A stretch of DNA of 64,000 bases, taken from positions 124,001 through 188,000 of the forward strand of contig JAWKZW010000001.1 of assembly GCA_041395725.1 (NCBI GenBank). Reading direction: 5' to 3'. This stretch comes from Gammaproteobacteria bacterium. GTDB lineage: Bacteria > Pseudomonadota > Gammaproteobacteria > Pseudomonadales > Pseudohongiellaceae. The notes under the pieces are model-generated. The model was not told where the DNA came from, did not search any database, and saw only the letters and a program-made list of their open reading frames with translations. This document shows positions 47,183 through 55,013 of this stretch, piece by piece. The number at the start of each line of letters is the position of its first letter. Positions within the stretch are counted from its first letter, which is position 1. The position numbers and the translations under genes were made by a program.

Positions 47183-47914
47183 CTAAATTCCGAGCTTCTC
47201 CCTTAGCTTGCGCATCTGTTCCTTGCGCTGGGCCGAGGTCAGCTTTTTTCCGTGCCGATCACTCAGGGCGGGCGGTGGAGTGATGGCGAATTCTTCACCC
47301 GCCATGACCCGCTGACAGATCTGCTGGTAGTTGTACTGAAAGATCGGCAGGGCGACAGACTCCGGCTCACTGGCCAGGATAAACCAGTCACTGGCTTTGC
47401 CGGCATAATAAACGGCGGGATGGCTCCAGTTACAAGCGTCTTTCGGTGAAGGGGCTTTACAGGCTTCCAGATAGGCGGCCCGAGGTGCCGGCAGCCCGAA
47501 CAGTTCAAGGCCGGTCTCGCAGGCTTTGACCACGGCTGCCACCGTCGGCAGGTACTCCGACGTTTTTACCAGCTTGCGCGCGGCGCGGGTGATCTGCCGG
47601 GGGGAGAATTCAGCCAGGCAGCTCAGCCAGTATTCTTTGCCGAGGTTAACACTGGCCTGATCAGGGTAGGCCTTGTGAAACTGATTATGGTAGGCAAACG
47701 CGAATTCTGAAAACACCTGGTTGATGGCGTCGACCCGGCCCGGCTCGAAGACTCCGTCAGACTCCGGCGCGTGCCCGACCCCGGGGCCTGCATAGGTTAC
47801 CGGCCGCTGCTCACCAGTGGCGGGCGTTTTCTGCCCAGCTGCGGTCGGTGAGCTGACGGAGCTTTTCTTCAACGCTGTGCTGGCCTTCTCTAGCAGGGAT
47901 CTGGTGGTTTCCAT
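47183..47914 (-). CDS. Lambda-P-like replicative helicase loader
   Basis: This 243-residue protein matches phage lambda P in layout. A disordered Ala/Pro-rich N-terminus (1-55) is followed by 'VDAINQVFSEFAFAYHNQF', which parallels 'IINGVFSQLLATF' of lambda P, then 'FSPRQITRAARKLVKTSEYLPTVAAVVKAC', the counterpart of 'NRPFLPSPGQFVAWC'. The basic C-terminus 'KKLTSAQRKEQMRKLREKLGI' resembles the end of lambda P. Lambda P recruits DnaB helicase. Domesticated lambda O/P pairs (described as DopC/DopE) have been proposed to replace DciA/DnaC in some bacteria; this could be the DopE member. Its start lies 104 bases inside the upstream DnaT-domain gene. Confidence 0.7.
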   Translation of the reverse strand: METTRSLLEKASTALKKSSVSSPTAAGQKTPATGEQRPVTYAGPGVGHAPESDGVFEPGRVDAINQVFSEFAFAYHNQFHKAYPDQASVNLGKEYWLSCLAEFSPRQITRAARKLVKTSEYLPTVAAVVKACETGLELFGLPAPRAAYLEACKAPSPKDACNWSHPAVYYAGKASDWFILASEPESVALPIFQYNYQQICQRVMAGEEFAITPPPALSDRHGKKLTSAQRKEQMRKLREKLGI

Positions 47915-49010
47915 GGGCGGATTCTACCTCGAGCGGCGCATTAAGTCGCCTTGCCCAGTCCTGTTTAATGAACTGCAGGAAAACAGTGTTCCACGATGCC
48001 CGCGCCTGCTGACTGTCACGCCAGTACAGCACGAATTCAGGCAGCTTGGTGCGGGCATAGTCGAGATCGATTTCCGCCAGCTGCAGAATTTCGAAACAGG
48101 CCGGGCTGGGCTGCCAGTCCAATGGGATCGGCCGTGGCGTATCGTCATGACCGAAGGACGCGTTGTACTTGTCCCACTGGCGGCGGATATGCTCGATGAA
48201 TTTGCTGTTCCAGGTGCTGATTCGAATGCCACGCTCGCGCCAGTACAGCACGAATTCAGGGATTGCGTCCTCGATAAAATCCTCCGGAATGCCGGCGTGC
48301 ACCAGAATTTCCAGGGCGTCCTGACTGGGCTCCCAGTCGCGATGCATGGTGCTGGCCAGTTCGTGAGCGCCCTGCCTGGACTGCTCCTCCCGCCAGCTGC
48401 GCAACACGTGTTTGAAGAACTTGTTACCCCAGGAGAATTGCGCCTGCCCCCGCTCCCGCCAGTAGCTGACAAATTCCGGTACCAGACCGAGACTGAACTG
48501 ATCGGGGATGTTGTGCTGACGGCATTGGATCAGCCACTCCTCACCCGGCATCCAGTCCAGAGGGATCGGGCTCCCGCCGGCGCCACGCCGAAAGATCTGC
48601 GCCGGGTCCACCGGACGCTGCGGTGGCTCTGTCGCCTGTGCCACAACGGGGTGAGGCGCAGTATCCACAGTCGGTGCCGACGCTACCGGCTCTGTTTCTG
48701 GCTCTGCCTTTTCATACAGTGCATACAGGAATCTGTCACTGGACCCCGCCTCCGCTTTGCGCAGGATCATGCCCAGGTTGCGCAGGCTCGCTTCAATACG
48801 CTTGATTTCACCGATGGGCCAGAATGGCAACGCGGTTTCCAGGTCGCCATCGGTGATTGCCACCCAGTGATAGTGATCCTGCAGGCGGGTCGGGCGATGG
48901 GCGGCAAAATCCATCAACACCTGCAGAAAAATTGCTTCCTCCAGTCCTATGGTGGCGGCCAGAGTCGGCGAAAAGACCAGCGGCCGTTCAGGAACCAGCT
49001 TGGAAGCCAT
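47811..49010 (-). CDS. Primosomal DnaT-domain protein with three tandem DnaT repeats
   Basis: This is a 399-residue protein. Residues 1-100 look like a winged-helix/replication-initiator domain ('PLVFSPTLAATIGLEEAIFL', 'FWPIGEIKRIEASLRNLGMI'). A Pro-rich linker (102-146) follows, then three copies of a DnaT-like module at about 148-209, 225-286 and 296-355. Each has PEFV-x-YWR and SW/TW-N-x-x-F motifs, for example 'PEFVSYWRERGQAQFSWGNK', 'PEFVLYWRERGIRISTWNSK' and 'PEFVLYWRDSQQARASWNTV'. DnaT acts in PriA-PriB-DnaT primosome assembly by binding ssDNA. With the overlapping lambda-P-like gene, this pair resembles a domesticated O/P helicase-loading module. I chose the ATG at 49010. Confidence 0.8.
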   Translation of the reverse strand: MASKLVPERPLVFSPTLAATIGLEEAIFLQVLMDFAAHRPTRLQDHYHWVAITDGDLETALPFWPIGEIKRIEASLRNLGMILRKAEAGSSDRFLYALYEKAEPETEPVASAPTVDTAPHPVVAQATEPPQRPVDPAQIFRRGAGGSPIPLDWMPGEEWLIQCRQHNIPDQFSLGLVPEFVSYWRERGQAQFSWGNKFFKHVLRSWREEQSRQGAHELASTMHRDWEPSQDALEILVHAGIPEDFIEDAIPEFVLYWRERGIRISTWNSKFIEHIRRQWDKYNASFGHDDTPRPIPLDWQPSPACFEILQLAEIDLDYARTKLPEFVLYWRDSQQARASWNTVFLQFIKQDWARRLNAPLEVESAHGNHQIPAREGQHSVEEKLRQLTDRSWAENARHW

Positions 49011-49135
49011 GGGTAAATCTCGAGTTTTAAATCTGGACCTAGGTCCACTGTCTGCTCGTTGCAAGTGAACCGTGCTTTTCAATGCGGGCGTATAGCCAGG
49101 GAGTGTGTGGCCATTGCCGCGAGGGAGAGAATAGC

Positions 49136-49690
49136 ATGAATCGACACCCGCAACTCTTAATTTACCTGCTGCCCCTCCTGCTAACCGCCTGCGGCAGCAT
49201 AAAGGTTCAGCACTATGAACAGCAGCGGCCCGAACTGGTAATGGAAGAGTTCTTCAATGGCCGTCTCACCGCCCACGGGGTGGTGAAAAACTGGCGTGGA
49301 CTGGTGATCCGTACCTTTAACGCCGACATTGAAGCGTACTGGCAGGACAACACCGGCACCCTGGAAGAGGATTTCGTCTTTGACGATGGTGAACAACAGC
49401 GGCGAGTCTGGACCCTCAGCCCTGTCGCGCCAGGCCGCTTCCGGGGCACCGCCGGTGATGTAGTCGGCGCTGCCGATATTGAGGTGGCGAGCAACAGCGT
49501 GTTTCTGGATTACGTGTTGCGTATACCCCGGGGCGATGGCTCCCTGGACATACGCATCGACGACCGCATGTACCTGGTGGAGCCCGGGGTGATCATTAAC
49601 GAGTCAAAAATGTCCAAGTTTGGTCTGCCGGTGGGGCAGATACAACTGGTCATCCGCAAACTGGCGGGCGGCGAAATTCCGGCCGGTTGA
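49136..49690 (+). CDS. DUF3833 family lipoprotein
   Basis: This is a 184-residue lipoprotein with a signal peptide ending in a lipobox 'LLLTACGS' (Cys at about 19). It shows the DUF3833 pattern: 'MEEFFNGRLTAHGVVKNWRG', 'FNADIEAYWQDNTGTLEEDF', 'FDDGEQQRRVWTLSP' and 'MYLVEPGVIINESKMSKFGL'. DUF3833 proteins are outer-membrane-directed lipoproteins of unknown function, often near lipocalin-like genes. The ATG at 49136 has a GAGGGAGAG ribosome site. Confidence 0.9.
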   Translation: MNRHPQLLIYLLPLLLTACGSIKVQHYEQQRPELVMEEFFNGRLTAHGVVKNWRGLVIRTFNADIEAYWQDNTGTLEEDFVFDDGEQQRRVWTLSPVAPGRFRGTAGDVVGAADIEVASNSVFLDYVLRIPRGDGSLDIRIDDRMYLVEPGVIINESKMSKFGLPVGQIQLVIRKLAGGEIPAG

Positions 49691-49839
49691 ATGAGGTTCC
49701 TGCGCCATCCGGTTGCGCTGCATGCCTGCACCATAAAGTCGCCCAGGCAGGCTGACCGCACTAATCTGGTGTCCAACACGAGGGCCGGCAGCCGGTGAAA
49801 ACAGGCCACTTTTAACCGACCCGCATGGCACCACGGAAA

Positions 49840-50634
49840 CTACTCCGGGATCAATTCAAAGCGCAACACGGGTGCCATGCGCGCCTTGTTCAAGGCGAGC
49901 TGGTTGTCACTGAGAGAATAGTTGTCGATTTCGCGCAGCAGCCCCAGGAATGAAGTTTCAGCATCCATGTCCGGGCAAGCCATCAGCGTGACAGCCAGAT
50001 TGTCAGCAAAGTGAATACGCTGTCCGGCTTCAACGACATAAGTGCCGAAGAAGTTGTTGCAGGAGCTGTTACCGCTCACGCGCCAGGCGTCGCTCTGCAG
50101 GTAAAGGAACGCCTGGCGGGCTTCTTCCCGGGTTTCGTGCGGCCTTCCCTCGATTTCAACAAGCACCCAACGACGGTCCTCAATGCGAGGGTCGTGGACG
50201 GATTGGCGCAGAACAGGGCGGGTATTCAGCTCCCCACTGACAGGATTATCCGCCCGATCAAGATAAAACAGCAGTTGCTCACCAACCTGATAAGACTGTT
50301 CCGTGCCGTCGGGTAATATCAAAGTCACGATGCTTCCGGCAGTGTTCCAGCTGAAACGCCCGGACTGCCGGGTCGGAGCGACCGATTTCCCCAGATAATG
50401 GAGACTCTGTTCGTAAGTGCCGTCAGCTCCAAGGATGACTGTAGTCTCCACCCCTTCGCAATCGGCGCAGGGCTGAATGCCGGTATACCTGCCCGCCCAG
50501 TCGAGAGAATTGCGGCTATTGTGCGTCTGGCTGAAAGTGGCATCCTCCATGCCCAGACCTACGGATGAATCCGAAGCCGGTGGACTGCAAGCGGTGATAA
50601 ACAGCGTGACCAGGAAAAGGCAGCTTTTGATCAT
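49840..50634 (-). CDS. Lipoprotein with NlpE-like and META (HslJ-like) domains
   Basis: This 264-residue lipoprotein has a lipobox 'LFITACSPP' near residue 16. The first domain (about 45-115) resembles the N-domain of the copper-stress/envelope sensor NlpE: 'GRYTGIQPCADCEGVETTVILGADGTYEQS', with the 'PCADC' pair. The second (about 152-260) is a META/HslJ domain: 'RWVLVEIEGRP', 'SSCNNFFGTYVVEAGQ', 'TLMACPDMDAE'. It is plausibly an envelope-stress or surface lipoprotein. AAGGG precedes the ATG at 50634. Confidence 0.85.
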   Translation of the reverse strand: MIKSCLFLVTLFITACSPPASDSSVGLGMEDATFSQTHNSRNSLDWAGRYTGIQPCADCEGVETTVILGADGTYEQSLHYLGKSVAPTRQSGRFSWNTAGSIVTLILPDGTEQSYQVGEQLLFYLDRADNPVSGELNTRPVLRQSVHDPRIEDRRWVLVEIEGRPHETREEARQAFLYLQSDAWRVSGNSSCNNFFGTYVVEAGQRIHFADNLAVTLMACPDMDAETSFLGLLREIDNYSLSDNQLALNKARMAPVLRFELIPE

Positions 50635-50829
50635 AGTTGAACCCTTCACAATTCTCAGCAACAGGCAGTGGCGGCCAATATAGCGCCGCGTCTGATGCTG
50701 ACAGTCGGCTGCACGGAACCTCGGGCCCTTTCACCTGCCAGGTTATCTCTGAACGATAGAAGCCCGGCAGACAGGAACGGGACGGATGGATAGTTCTCCA
50801 GCCCTTCCGCCCCGCTGTTCCCGCTGAGT

Positions 50830-51810
50830 TTACACCGCAGGCAGTGCCTCCACTGTTTCGATCATGCGTCGGCGCATGGCCTCATCAGGCAGACGCCCCA
50901 GCATGCCGCCGATGTTGTCGGCCATGTTGGATGGGCGGCTGGTGGAAGGCGTGACCGCTGTGATAGTCGGGTGGCTCAGGGCAAATTTCAGGAAGAACTG
51001 CGCCCAGGTACTGGCGTCAAAGTCCCGCGCATAGTCCGGCACCGGCCGGTCGCCCACCCGGGCCCACAACCTTGTGCGACCGAACGGCGCGTAGCACAGC
51101 ACGGCGATACCAAGGTCGCGGGCAAGGGGCAGGATTCGCTCCTCCACATCCCGGTTATCGACTGCATAGTCGATGCCGATGAAATCCAGGTCGTATCGCT
51201 GCATCACCTGGATCAGGGAATCATATTGATTGGGGAAGGTGGTGGTGATACCCAGATAACGGATTCTGCCCTCCTGCTTGTATTCCTGCAGGATCGGCAG
51301 CTGCACACCGGGGGCGCCCATGTTGTGCACCTGAATCAGGTCGATAACTGATGTTCCCACCCGGTTGAACGAGGTCTCCAGCTGCGCCCGGGCATCGGCT
51401 TCGCTGGCACTGCCGCCACCGCGACCGGCAACGTTCAGCTTGGTGGCCCAGAACAATTGTTCCGCGATACCCAGCTCCTGTGCAACCTGGCCCGAAACCT
51501 GCTCCGAAGCACCATACCCCGGCGCCGTATCGAAGACGCGGCCGCCGCCCTCGAACAGGGTCGACATGACGCCGCGCACTGCATCAAAATCCTCGGCTCT
51601 GGCTACTGCGGCGAATGTCGCCGACGAGCCCAGTCCAACGGCCGGAATGCGTTCTCCTGTCTTGGGAATGGTGCCCATAATCATGGGCAATTCCGCGGCC
51701 CGGGCCAGCCACCCGGGAGCCAGGGTCAGCGCCAGGCCGGCGCCGACACCACGCTTGATTAAACTGCGCCGGCTCAAAGCTGCCGGCATCTGGCTTCTTT
51801 CACTGTGCAT
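50830..51810 (-). CDS. Tat-exported aldo/keto reductase
   Basis: This 326-residue aldo/keto reductase has a twin-arginine signal: 'LSRRSLIKRGVGAGLALTL' then 'APGWLARAA' (cleavage near 40). The barrel has catalytic-type residues: Asp and Tyr in 'VFDTAPGYGASE', Lys in 'FWATKLNVAG' and His in 'LIQVHNMG'. The C-terminal helices resemble the YajO/general-stress AKR group. The natural substrate is unknown. The 29 bp to the transporter gene on the same strand suggest they are transcribed together. Confidence 0.88.
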   Translation of the reverse strand: MHSERSQMPAALSRRSLIKRGVGAGLALTLAPGWLARAAELPMIMGTIPKTGERIPAVGLGSSATFAAVARAEDFDAVRGVMSTLFEGGGRVFDTAPGYGASEQVSGQVAQELGIAEQLFWATKLNVAGRGGGSASEADARAQLETSFNRVGTSVIDLIQVHNMGAPGVQLPILQEYKQEGRIRYLGITTTFPNQYDSLIQVMQRYDLDFIGIDYAVDNRDVEERILPLARDLGIAVLCYAPFGRTRLWARVGDRPVPDYARDFDASTWAQFFLKFALSHPTITAVTPSTSRPSNMADNIGGMLGRLPDEAMRRRMIETVEALPAV

Positions 51811-51839
51811 GCCTCATCTCCTGCTGTTGATTGATACCT

Positions 51840-53180
51840 TCAGCCTGCTGTGGGAACTACCTGGCCGGCTTCGGGATTGCCCACCTCTCTGTCAGCCTGA
51901 TCCTGGGCAAGGGTGATCCTGCGCTGCTGCAGACCCAGCCAGATGCCGAGCCCGGCCCAGAGTACCGCCAGCGGAATCGTAACCGCCGACAACGCCAGCA
52001 ACCCCATGCCCAGACGCCCGATAAGACTCTCTGCCCAGGCACCCACCACGTCGCCTCCACGGTAGACGAAGGTATCGATGAAGGCTTTAGCCTTGTATTT
52101 CTCCTCACTGCTGACCACGGTGAACAGGGTTTCCCTGGCCGGCCGCATAATCGCCCGCTGTACCGCCCTGAAAACCGCCTCGAACACTACCAGTGCCGCC
52201 AACGATCCGGCAATGGCCAGACCGATCATGCCCAGGGCCACGGTCAGCGGCAACAGGGCCAGGGTGATGGGAACTCCGAGCCGTTTCATCAGATGGCCGG
52301 TAACGATCAGTTGCAGGAACAGGGTGCTGAGCTGGGTGATCATGTCGATCTGCGCGAACAGAGTGGTGCGCAGGTCAGTGTCATCGCCTACTGCCGCTAC
52401 CATGGCCAGGCGGGTGAAATACAGAAACGTGGCCACCACCGCCAGGATCAGCACGTAGACACAAATACCCAGCAGGTAGGGGGATTGCACGGCGGCCTTG
52501 AGCCCGGCCCAGGCGCTGCCGCCGATGACGGCATCGCGATTGATACGGTTCTCGACTGCGACTTCCGTCGGCTGTCGCTCGGAGAAAAAAAAGACGCTGC
52601 GGGCAGCGGCAACGGCCAGTAACAAAAACACGATAGACACCAGGATCAGATTGGCGGTCCCGAATGGCTGAGCCAGCATAGAAGCCAGCCAGGGCCCGAA
52701 TACGGCGCCCAGGGTGCCGCCCACCGCCACCGTACCGAACAGGCGCTTGCTTTGTTCCAGGGAATAATGGTCCGCCATGGTCGCCCAGAACACCATGGTA
52801 TTGAACAGGTTGAAGACGCTGTACCAGACGTAAAAAACGCGCCCGCTGGTCTGCCCCGTGCTTTCCGGTGCCAGGGTCAACAACAGGTAGAAGATGAACA
52901 GGCTGACCGCGAAGAACAGATAGGTGGCCGCCACGAAGGTAAAGCGCCGGAAACGGCTGACCAGCAAGCCGAACACCGGGTTCACTGCCAGTGTCACCAG
53001 CGCCGTGCCAATGAACAGCCAGCGCACGGTATCCAGACCGCTTTCCATCCCCAGGGCTTCCCGGGCCGGACGCAGTACCATCAGAGCGGTCAGAATGCAG
53101 AAAAAGAACAGGCAGGAGGCGATGACCGCCGGGACTTCATGTTTTTCGATGTTGGCGAATTTTTCTAACAAGCCTTTCAT
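51840..53180 (-). CDS. MFS/ADP-ATP-translocase-like membrane transporter
   Basis: This 446-residue protein has about 12 predicted TM helices: 17-36, 52-69, 84-108 and so on. It shows the features of the NTP/NDP-exchange (TLC-like) and MFS superfamily: 'ALMVLRPAREALGMESG' after TM1, a central loop, 'RAVQRAIMRPARETLFTVVS' in the second half and 'KYKAKAFIDTFVYRGGDVVGAW'. Free-living members of this family are poorly characterised; nucleotide exchange should not be assumed. It is followed by the Tat aldo/keto reductase 29 bp downstream. Confidence 0.8.
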   Translation of the reverse strand: MKGLLEKFANIEKHEVPAVIASCLFFFCILTALMVLRPAREALGMESGLDTVRWLFIGTALVTLAVNPVFGLLVSRFRRFTFVAATYLFFAVSLFIFYLLLTLAPESTGQTSGRVFYVWYSVFNLFNTMVFWATMADHYSLEQSKRLFGTVAVGGTLGAVFGPWLASMLAQPFGTANLILVSIVFLLLAVAAARSVFFFSERQPTEVAVENRINRDAVIGGSAWAGLKAAVQSPYLLGICVYVLILAVVATFLYFTRLAMVAAVGDDTDLRTTLFAQIDMITQLSTLFLQLIVTGHLMKRLGVPITLALLPLTVALGMIGLAIAGSLAALVVFEAVFRAVQRAIMRPARETLFTVVSSEEKYKAKAFIDTFVYRGGDVVGAWAESLIGRLGMGLLALSAVTIPLAVLWAGLGIWLGLQQRRITLAQDQADREVGNPEAGQVVPTAG

Positions 53181-53801
53181 GATGACTTTCTTCTATTTGG
53201 AGAATGGCCCGGGGCGAGTCGCTGCCGCCCCCTGGGCCAGCGAGAACCCCTGAAGCGTGCCGATCCCGCGGCCCACTGAATACTGCGACGCTAGCACATT
53301 CTACTGCCGTTCTCACTGCTGTCGAGCCGGCAGGGAGAGCATTCAAGGTGAAAAGGGGGCGAATCTGACGAAACATTCCTTCCGCCCCCTGTTACTTATC
53401 TGGAGACGTCGCCAGGGGCAGGCCTGGCAGTTTCCTGGTCACCCACAGCCAACCTTGCCTGTACACGCAATAGGGAGCCTCTGATTAAGATCAAAACCGA
53501 GTTTATTCACATAGAAATCAAGCGGCGGAGGAACCCACCCCCGGCGTGCCTGAAGCTCTGCCCCTGGATAAAGCCGCCGGGGTGCCGTCCGCCCGATCCG
53601 TGCCGATCCTGTTATTTCTGTTGCATCCGTCCAGCCCGTTCACTGAACCCGGAAACAGTCTGTTCATTATCCCTTCGACCTGTCCTCTCAACAAACAGAC
53701 TCTCCGGCAATCCCGGGCAGACCCACCAATGGACTTGCCGGAATATTCCCATGTATGATTGAGCCTTTTTGTGGCTCCTTAAAGTAAGGAAAGGTAGGAC
53801 G
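53181..53801. other. Intergenic region between transporter and anbu, with repeat and hairpin
   Basis: There are 621 bp with no gene I can support. It contains a GGGAGCCTCTGATTAAGATC repeat (53473-53492) and a hairpin GAGCC-TTTTTGT-GGCTC (53761-53777) just before anbu. On the minus strand its loop reads ACAAAAA, the same heptaloop as the hairpin before glgC. Promoters for the divergent transporter and anbu should lie here. Confidence 0.4.
53473..53492 (+). repeat. Copy 2 of the GAGCCTCTGATT dispersed repeat
   Basis: GGGAGCCTCTGATTAAGATC here shares GGAGCCTCTGATT exactly with 54909-54921, and a one-mismatch match with 13902-13915. The 53473 and 54909 copies are direct repeats about 1.4 kb apart and bracket the anbu gene. 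I did not find a transposase gene between them. Confidence 0.5.
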
Positions 53802-54557
53802 ATGACGTATTGTCTGGCGATATCTGTCAATGATGGCCTGGTATTCTGTTCCGATTCGCGCACGAATGCCGGTATCGATCAGATCAGCACCTACAGCAAG
53901 ATGTTCCGCTTCGGCATTGACGGGCAGCGCCAGTTCATCGTTCTGTCGGCGGGAAATCTGGCGACCACCCAGGCCGTGATCGCCCAGCTGAAACTGGATA
54001 TCAAAAGAAATGCGCCTGTAAACCTGGTTAATGTTTCCAGCATTTTTGAAGCTTCGGATTACCTGGGCGAAATCAGCCAGCAGCAGCAGACCAAGCATAG
54101 CGGGAGATCGGGATTCGAAGCCAGTTTCATCATCGGTGGTCAGATCGCCGGCAGCAAGCCGGAGGCGATCCTGGTGTACCCCGAGGGCAACCACATCACA
54201 ACCTCGGAAGATACGCCCTACCTGCAGATCGGCGAGAGCAAGTACGGCAAACCGATTCTTGACCGTATTCTTACCCTGGATCTGAATCTGGATACCTGTG
54301 CTCTGTGCGCGCTGGTGTCCATGGATTCAACCATGCGCAGCAACCTCACCGTAGGGCCTCCGGTGGAGGTCATGGTGTATCGCACTGACAGCCTGGTACT
54401 GGACGGTCATCACCGATTCGACTCAGACAGTGAATTCCTCAGGGAGTTGAGCAAGGGGTGGGATCAGCGCCTGAAGGACGCCTTTCGACAGATGCCCCCA
54501 CTGGCCTGGGCGGCAACCTGGGACAAGCCCGGGAACGGACATACCGAGAATTCCTGA
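53802..54557 (+). CDS. anbu: Anbu, ancestral beta-type proteasome subunit
   Basis: This is a self-compartmentalised peptidase of the proteasome superfamily (Anbu/BPH). The 251-residue product starts MTYCLAISVNDGLVFCSDSR. Removal of Met would leave Thr at the N-terminus as the nucleophile. Asp18 and Lys33 ('TYSKMFRF') fit the Ntn catalytic set. Other blocks are 'FIVLSAGNLATTQAVIAQL', 'FEASFIIGGQIAG' and 'YLQIGESKYGKPILDRI'. AAGGTAGGA precedes the ATG at 53802. Anbu genes usually sit in a four-gene operon with a transglutaminase, an alpha-E protein and a permuted ATP-grasp. Only the transglutaminase is present here. Confidence 0.93.
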   Translation: MTYCLAISVNDGLVFCSDSRTNAGIDQISTYSKMFRFGIDGQRQFIVLSAGNLATTQAVIAQLKLDIKRNAPVNLVNVSSIFEASDYLGEISQQQQTKHSGRSGFEASFIIGGQIAGSKPEAILVYPEGNHITTSEDTPYLQIGESKYGKPILDRILTLDLNLDTCALCALVSMDSTMRSNLTVGPPVEVMVYRTDSLVLDGHHRFDSDSEFLRELSKGWDQRLKDAFRQMPPLAWAATWDKPGNGHTENS

Positions 54558-55013
54558 GTGCGGCACCAGTTACACCGGTTTCAACCCCAGAGCCGGGGAA
54601 GCCGCGACACCGGATAGTCCGGAAATGGCGTTCCGATGCCGTTCCACGTCGGTCCAGTCCGCCATGTACCCCTGCACTGAAAATGCCTGCCCGTAAGCCA
54701 TTCCGGAATTTTCATGCAGTTCGGCACTGGATTGTTTGCCCGGGTGCTGCTGGCAGCATCTTTGCGCATCACTCTACAGTTTGCAGATAGCGTTTTTCGC
54801 AGCACTGGCCAACAGGGCAGCGCATTCAGCCACCACAGCCAGGGAAGCCCTGCAAACCACGCTGCTAACCAGCAGTTCCTGCGATAGCAAGCCTGGTTGG
54901 TAAAGTAAGGAGCCTCTGATTGTCTCGTCATAGATCCCTTCAGAGTGATATGATTTTCAGTCTGCTTGAATCCTTGAAATTCATTAGAACGGCAACAGGA
55001 CACCACATCCGCC
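54558..55013. other. Intergenic region between anbu and the transglutaminase gene
   Basis: There are 456 bp without a gene I trust. It holds the third copy of the dispersed repeat (54909-54921). The long gap suggests that the transglutaminase gene is not read only from the anbu promoter. Confidence 0.35.
54909..54921 (+). repeat. Copy 3 of the GAGCCTCTGATT dispersed repeat
   Basis: GGAGCCTCTGATT, directly repeated with the copy at 53473 on the other side of anbu. The flanks diverge immediately after (TGTCTCGTC versus AAGATCAAA), so the shared unit is about 13 bases. Confidence 0.5.
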
